The notes under the pieces were generated by a model. That model ran no database searches. It worked only from the letters and a program-made list of their open reading frames with translations, and was not told where the DNA came from. From positions 1 through 10,279 of the forward strand of contig CALDQH010000037.1 of assembly GCA_937911935.1 (NCBI GenBank): a DNA stretch of 10,279 nucleotides, in the 5' to 3' direction. Each line of letters opens with the position of its first letter. The stretch's first letter is position 1. A program made the position numbers and the translations under genes. Below, one piece after another: positions 7,302 through 10,279 of the stretch. Source of the stretch: an uncultured Bacteroidales bacterium (GTDB lineage: Bacteria > Bacteroidota > Bacteroidia > Bacteroidales > Paludibacteraceae).

Positions 7302-8006
7302 ATGTTTTCTACTGACCATAAACAGTTGGCAATACTGATTGACCCTCATAAAGGGGGCAATCAGTTGGACCAATTGTTACCTTTGTTGCAAAAGAATCCA
7401 CCACACTACATTTTGGTGGGGGGTAGTATGGTTAGTAATACAACTACAACGGTTATCGAAACCATACGTCAGTATGTATCGGTACCCGTTTTGTTATTTC
7501 CTGGCAGTGCTGCTCAATTTTCTCCCGCAGCCGATGCCTTGATGTATCTTTCGCTTATATCGGGACGTAATCCCGATTTTCTCATTAGTCAGCATGTTCA
7601 ATCGGCTATGCAGGTATATCAATACCAAATGCCAGTTATTCCGGTTGGCTATATGTTGGTAGAAAGCGGTTCGCTTACCAGTGTACAATACATTAGCAAT
7701 ACACAGCCCTTACCTCGAACCAAAAATGACATAGCGGTGGCAACAGCCCTTGCCGGTCAATATTTGGGTCAAAAAGCAATCTATTTAGAAGGGGGTAGTG
7801 GTGCCTTACATGCTGTTCCTACGGATATGATTCGCGCAGTAAAAGCGCATATCTCTATTCCATTGATAGTAGGTGGTGGTATTAAAACACCCGATGCCAT
7901 GGCAGATGCCTTTAAAGCAGGTGCAGATGTTGTGGTAATTGGTAATGTGTTAGAAGAAAATCCAGCTCTTTATACAGAATTAGTGCAGCAGTTGGCTTTG
8001 CTGTAG
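7302..8006 (+). CDS. Geranylgeranylglyceryl phosphate synthase-like protein (GGGPS/PcrB family)
   Basis: This 234-residue TIM-barrel protein belongs to the family that couples a polyprenyl diphosphate to glycerol-1-phosphate through an ether bond. Visible hallmarks are LIDPHKGG (12-19, D14 likely metal-binding), ILVGGSMV (37-44), LFPGSAAQFSPAADALMYLS (65-84), SGRNPDFLISQHV (87-99), YLEGGSGA (161-168) and IVGGGIKTPDA (189-199). These phosphate- and prenyl-binding blocks are intact. LIDPHK differs from the LIDPDK I remember as usual, and IPVGY (113-117) differs from the usual IPTGY. An in-frame upstream start at 7224 would run 76 nt into glgB and add a tail outside the family, so the ATG 2 nt after the glgB stop is preferred. 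The archaeal enzyme makes membrane lipids; bacterial homologues exist, and the chain length used here is unknown. Its 3' end overlaps the convergent exporter gene by 27 bp. Confidence 0.9.
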   Translation: MFSTDHKQLAILIDPHKGGNQLDQLLPLLQKNPPHYILVGGSMVSNTTTTVIETIRQYVSVPVLLFPGSAAQFSPAADALMYLSLISGRNPDFLISQHVQSAMQVYQYQMPVIPVGYMLVESGSLTSVQYISNTQPLPRTKNDIAVATALAGQYLGQKAIYLEGGSGALHAVPTDMIRAVKAHISIPLIVGGGIKTPDAMADAFKAGADVVVIGNVLEENPALYTELVQQLALL

Positions 8007-9818
8007 CTTTTTGTAGATGCCGTTTTCGAGTTGCATAAGTTCGGCATGTGTGCCACGTTCTACAATTTCTCCTTGATCCAAAACGCAAATTTCATCCGCA
8101 TTTTGCACGGTTGACAAACGGTGTGCAATCACAATAGTGGTGCGGTTCTTCATGAGGTTTTCCAAGGCTTCTTGTACTAGTTTTTCGGATTCTGTATCCA
8201 ATGCCGATGTGGCTTCGTCTAAAATTAAGATAGGAGGATTCTTAAGGATAGCACGTGCAATGCTGATGCGTTGACGTTGACCGCCCGAAAGTTTGCAACC
8301 GCGGTCGCCAATGTTGCTGTGGTAACCGTCTTCTGTTGCCGATATAAAATCGTGTGCATTGGCAATCTTAGCGGCAGCAATGACTTGCTCCATGGTCGCA
8401 TTTTCGACACCAAAGGCAATATTATTGAAGAAGCTGTCGTTGAATAGGATGGCTTCTTGGTTGACATTCCCCATTAAACTACGCAAATCGTGTAAAGTCA
8501 CATCCTTAATGTTTACACCATCGATGCAGATTTCTCCTTCGTTTACATCCCAAAAACGGGGTAGTAGGTCCACCAAGGTTGACTTACCAGAACCCGAAGT
8601 TCCTACAATGGCAATGGTTTTGCCACGCTGAATTTTCAAGTTGATCTTCTTCAATATCCAATTATGGGTGTACTTGAAACTAACGTTCTTGTATTCAATA
8701 ACGTCGTTAAATTCATCCAATTTTTTGGGGTTTTCGGGCTCTTTTATGGGATTTTTGGCCGATAAGATTTTATCGATACGCTCTAACGATGCTAATCCTT
8801 TTCGAATGTTGTAGCTGGCTCTTGATAACTCTTTTATCGGATTGATAAGGCTGTAAAAAATGAGGATGTAGTAAATAAAGACAGATGCTTCAAAAGTACC
8901 ATTTGAGTTCAAAATGAGGTAACCACCATAACAGATGACAATGGCAATGATGGTAGTTCCCAAAAATTCGCTCATGGGGTGAGCCAGAAATTGTCTGCGG
9001 ATTACTTTAATAGCGGTTTTTCTTATTTTGTTGGTCTGTTTAAAGAAACGCTCTGATATTTTCAACTCTGCATTGAATGCTTTAATAATACGCATTCCTC
9101 CTAATGTCTCTTCTATCTGTGATGTAAGAGCTCCCTGTTCTTTCCCTACTTCGAGCGATTCTTTTTTTAGGTTCTTTCCAACCATCCCCATAATACTACC
9201 AGCTATGGGAAGAAGAATAAGAACAAATACTGAGAGTTCCCAATTTACTAGAAATAGTACAACAAAATAAATGACGATGATGAGTGGGTTTTTTACTAAT
9301 ATTTCCAAAGAACCGACCACGGAAGCATCTATGTCAGCAATGTCATTGCTCATGCGCGACATAATGTCGCCCTTTTTTTCCTCCGAGAAGAAGCCAATGG
9401 GTAGCGTTACTATCTTTTTGTAGATGGCATTGCGCAAATCGCGCATAACACCCACTTGGAAGAAGGCAATGAATAGTACGCTAAAATAGTATGCAATGAC
9501 CTTTAAAAAGGTAAATAAAATAAGGACAAGCGAAAGCATAATGAGTGCTTTCACCTGTCCGTGTACCATTACAAATTCGGTAACGTAGTAGTATAAGTTG
9601 TTTTTGAGTGCACCAAATAGTTCTGTAGCAGGTACATCCAATGATACTAACTGATATACATCGTTACGTGTTTTGAACAAAATTTCCAAAATCGGAACAA
9701 ATAGCGCAAACGAAAACAAACTCAACAGTGTTGATAAACATCCAAAAAAGAATACCCCTAAGGCCTCTTTTTTATAGTTGGGCAGAAATCGTTTTAAAAT
9801 TCCCAAAAATTTATTCAT
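7980..9818 (-). CDS. MsbA-like ABC exporter (fused membrane and ATPase domains)
   Basis: This 612-residue protein is a half-size ABC exporter expected to dimerise in the inner membrane. Hydrophobic segments of the six-helix transmembrane domain are visible at about 20-44, 90-120, 176-215 (two helices) and 286-325 (two helices). The nucleotide-binding domain starts near 373 and has Walker A GTSGSGKS (406-413), Q-loop Q454, signature LSGGQRQR (510-517), Walker B ILILDEATSALD (530-541, catalytic E535) and switch H566. All ATPase residues are intact. By family it could flip lipid A-core as MsbA does, or another lipid or drug; the sequence does not decide. The gene begins 22 nt after the purB stop and probably shares its transcript. 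No Shine-Dalgarno sequence precedes its ATG. Its last nine codons overlap the GGGPS-like gene on the other strand. Confidence 0.93.
   Translation of the reverse strand: MNKFLGILKRFLPNYKKEALGVFFFGCLSTLLSLFSFALFVPILEILFKTRNDVYQLVSLDVPATELFGALKNNLYYYVTEFVMVHGQVKALIMLSLVLILFTFLKVIAYYFSVLFIAFFQVGVMRDLRNAIYKKIVTLPIGFFSEEKKGDIMSRMSNDIADIDASVVGSLEILVKNPLIIVIYFVVLFLVNWELSVFVLILLPIAGSIMGMVGKNLKKESLEVGKEQGALTSQIEETLGGMRIIKAFNAELKISERFFKQTNKIRKTAIKVIRRQFLAHPMSEFLGTTIIAIVICYGGYLILNSNGTFEASVFIYYILIFYSLINPIKELSRASYNIRKGLASLERIDKILSAKNPIKEPENPKKLDEFNDVIEYKNVSFKYTHNWILKKINLKIQRGKTIAIVGTSGSGKSTLVDLLPRFWDVNEGEICIDGVNIKDVTLHDLRSLMGNVNQEAILFNDSFFNNIAFGVENATMEQVIAAAKIANAHDFISATEDGYHSNIGDRGCKLSGGQRQRISIARAILKNPPILILDEATSALDTESEKLVQEALENLMKNRTTIVIAHRLSTVQNADEICVLDQGEIVERGTHAELMQLENGIYKKLQQSQLLH
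7984..8012 (+). terminator. Weak candidate terminator at the end of the rightward operon
   Basis: TGCAGCA (7984-7990) can pair with TGCTGTA (7999-8005), with one G-U pair and an 8-nt loop. A five-T run follows at 8008-8012. The hairpin contains the GGGPS-like stop codon and lies inside the end of the opposing exporter gene, so it is constrained by two coding frames. Stem strength is modest, so this is tentative. Confidence 0.3.
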
Positions 9819-9840
9819 GGCGCTATCTGTCTAAATTGCA

Positions 9841-10279
9841 TTAGATACCCGTGTAAGAGTAAGGCGAAATAGCGCGCAATTCGGCTTTTACGCTTTCCGA
9901 AACGTTCAATCCTTCAATAAATTGAGCAATGGATTGTTCGTTTACTACATCGTTGGTACGGGTAAGTTCTTTTAAAGTTTCGTAAGGTTTTGGATAGTTT
10001 TCGCGACGCAAAATAGTTTGAATGGCTTCGGCTACTACGTTCCAGCAACCTTCTAAGTCTGCTTTAATGGCTTTTTCGTTCAATAATAGTTTGCCTAACC
10101 CTTTCATGGTGCTGGCAATAGCCAATACAGAGTGTGCCAAAGGTACACCAATGTTACGAATAACGGTAGAGTCGGTTAGGTCGCGTTGCAAGCGCGAAAC
10201 AGGCAATTTGTGCGCCAAGTGTTCCAAAATAGCGGTCGATATACCCAAGTTACCTTCCGAGTTTTCAAAGTCAATGGGA
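9841..10279 (-). CDS. purB: Adenylosuccinate lyase, C-terminal part (5' end outside window)
   Basis: This is the 3' part (about 145 codons) of purB. The reading frame stays open to the window edge, so the apparent TTG start at 10248 is not a real start. The first visible residues, PIDFENSEGNLG, match the segment just after the catalytic signature loop of E. coli-type PurB, and LAHKLPVSRLQRDLTDSTVIRN and YETLKELTR continue that match. The protein ends in SPYSYTGI, as I recall for Bacteroidota relatives. PurB cleaves adenylosuccinate to AMP and fumarate, and SAICAR to AICAR, in purine synthesis. The catalytic signature loop itself lies outside the window. The exporter gene follows 22 nt downstream. 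Confidence 0.95.
   Translation of the reverse strand, partial: PIDFENSEGNLGISTAILEHLAHKLPVSRLQRDLTDSTVIRNIGVPLAHSVLAIASTMKGLGKLLLNEKAIKADLEGCWNVVAEAIQTILRRENYPKPYETLKELTRTNDVVNEQSIAQFIEGLNVSESVKAELRAISPYSYTGI

Noticed and set aside
10246..10248. TTG as the start of a short 135-residue protein
   Set aside because: The frame remains open to the window edge with residues matching PurB upstream of this codon, so it is an internal leucine of a truncated gene.

Overview
This window looks like an ordinary chromosomal stretch from a member of the Bacteroidota, most likely Bacteroidales-like. The evidence is a DUF4301 protein (known to me mainly from Bacteroidota), a eukaryote-type branching enzyme, a bacterial geranylgeranylglyceryl-phosphate-synthase-like protein, start sites without clear Shine-Dalgarno sequences, and upstream boxes matching the Bacteroidota promoter pattern TAnnTTTG with an upstream TTTG-like box. 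All assignments come from reading motifs; no database search was run. I see no phage, plasmid, insertion sequence, CRISPR array, rRNA or tRNA.

Layout. Positions 1-150 are non-coding and dense in short palindromes plus an 8-bp tandem repeat. A leftward (minus) gene group follows, read from 3583 down to 151: a TIGR01212-type radical SAM protein, a PLP-dependent class I/II aminotransferase, and a LolC/LolE-like ABC transporter permease. The last two are separated by only 2 nt. A 107-110 bp divergent intergenic region (3584-3693) carries promoter-like boxes for both directions and two imperfect inverted repeats. A tight rightward (plus) operon then runs from 3694 to 8006: a DUF4301 protein, glycogen branching enzyme GlgB, and a GGGP-synthase-like TIM-barrel protein, with gaps of 3 and 2 nt. 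The last gene overlaps by 27 bp, tail to tail, an MsbA-like ABC exporter on the minus strand (7980-9818). That exporter lies 22 nt downstream of purB (adenylosuccinate lyase), whose 5' part is cut off by the window edge.

How the genes may work together. The branching enzyme makes alpha-1,6 branches in storage glucan. The DUF4301 protein upstream of it has sequence features reminiscent of sugar-nucleotide pyrophosphorylases: a PASG-x-A-x-R loop, a GGHG segment and an IDN segment. A role in nucleotide-sugar or glucan metabolism is therefore a reasonable but unproven hypothesis, and it is the most interesting point in the window. The third operon member belongs to a prenyl-ether-lipid enzyme family, and its link to glucan metabolism is not obvious. 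The remaining genes (purB, exporter, aminotransferase, radical SAM, Lol-like permease) look like core functions. I found no clear new defence or mobile system.
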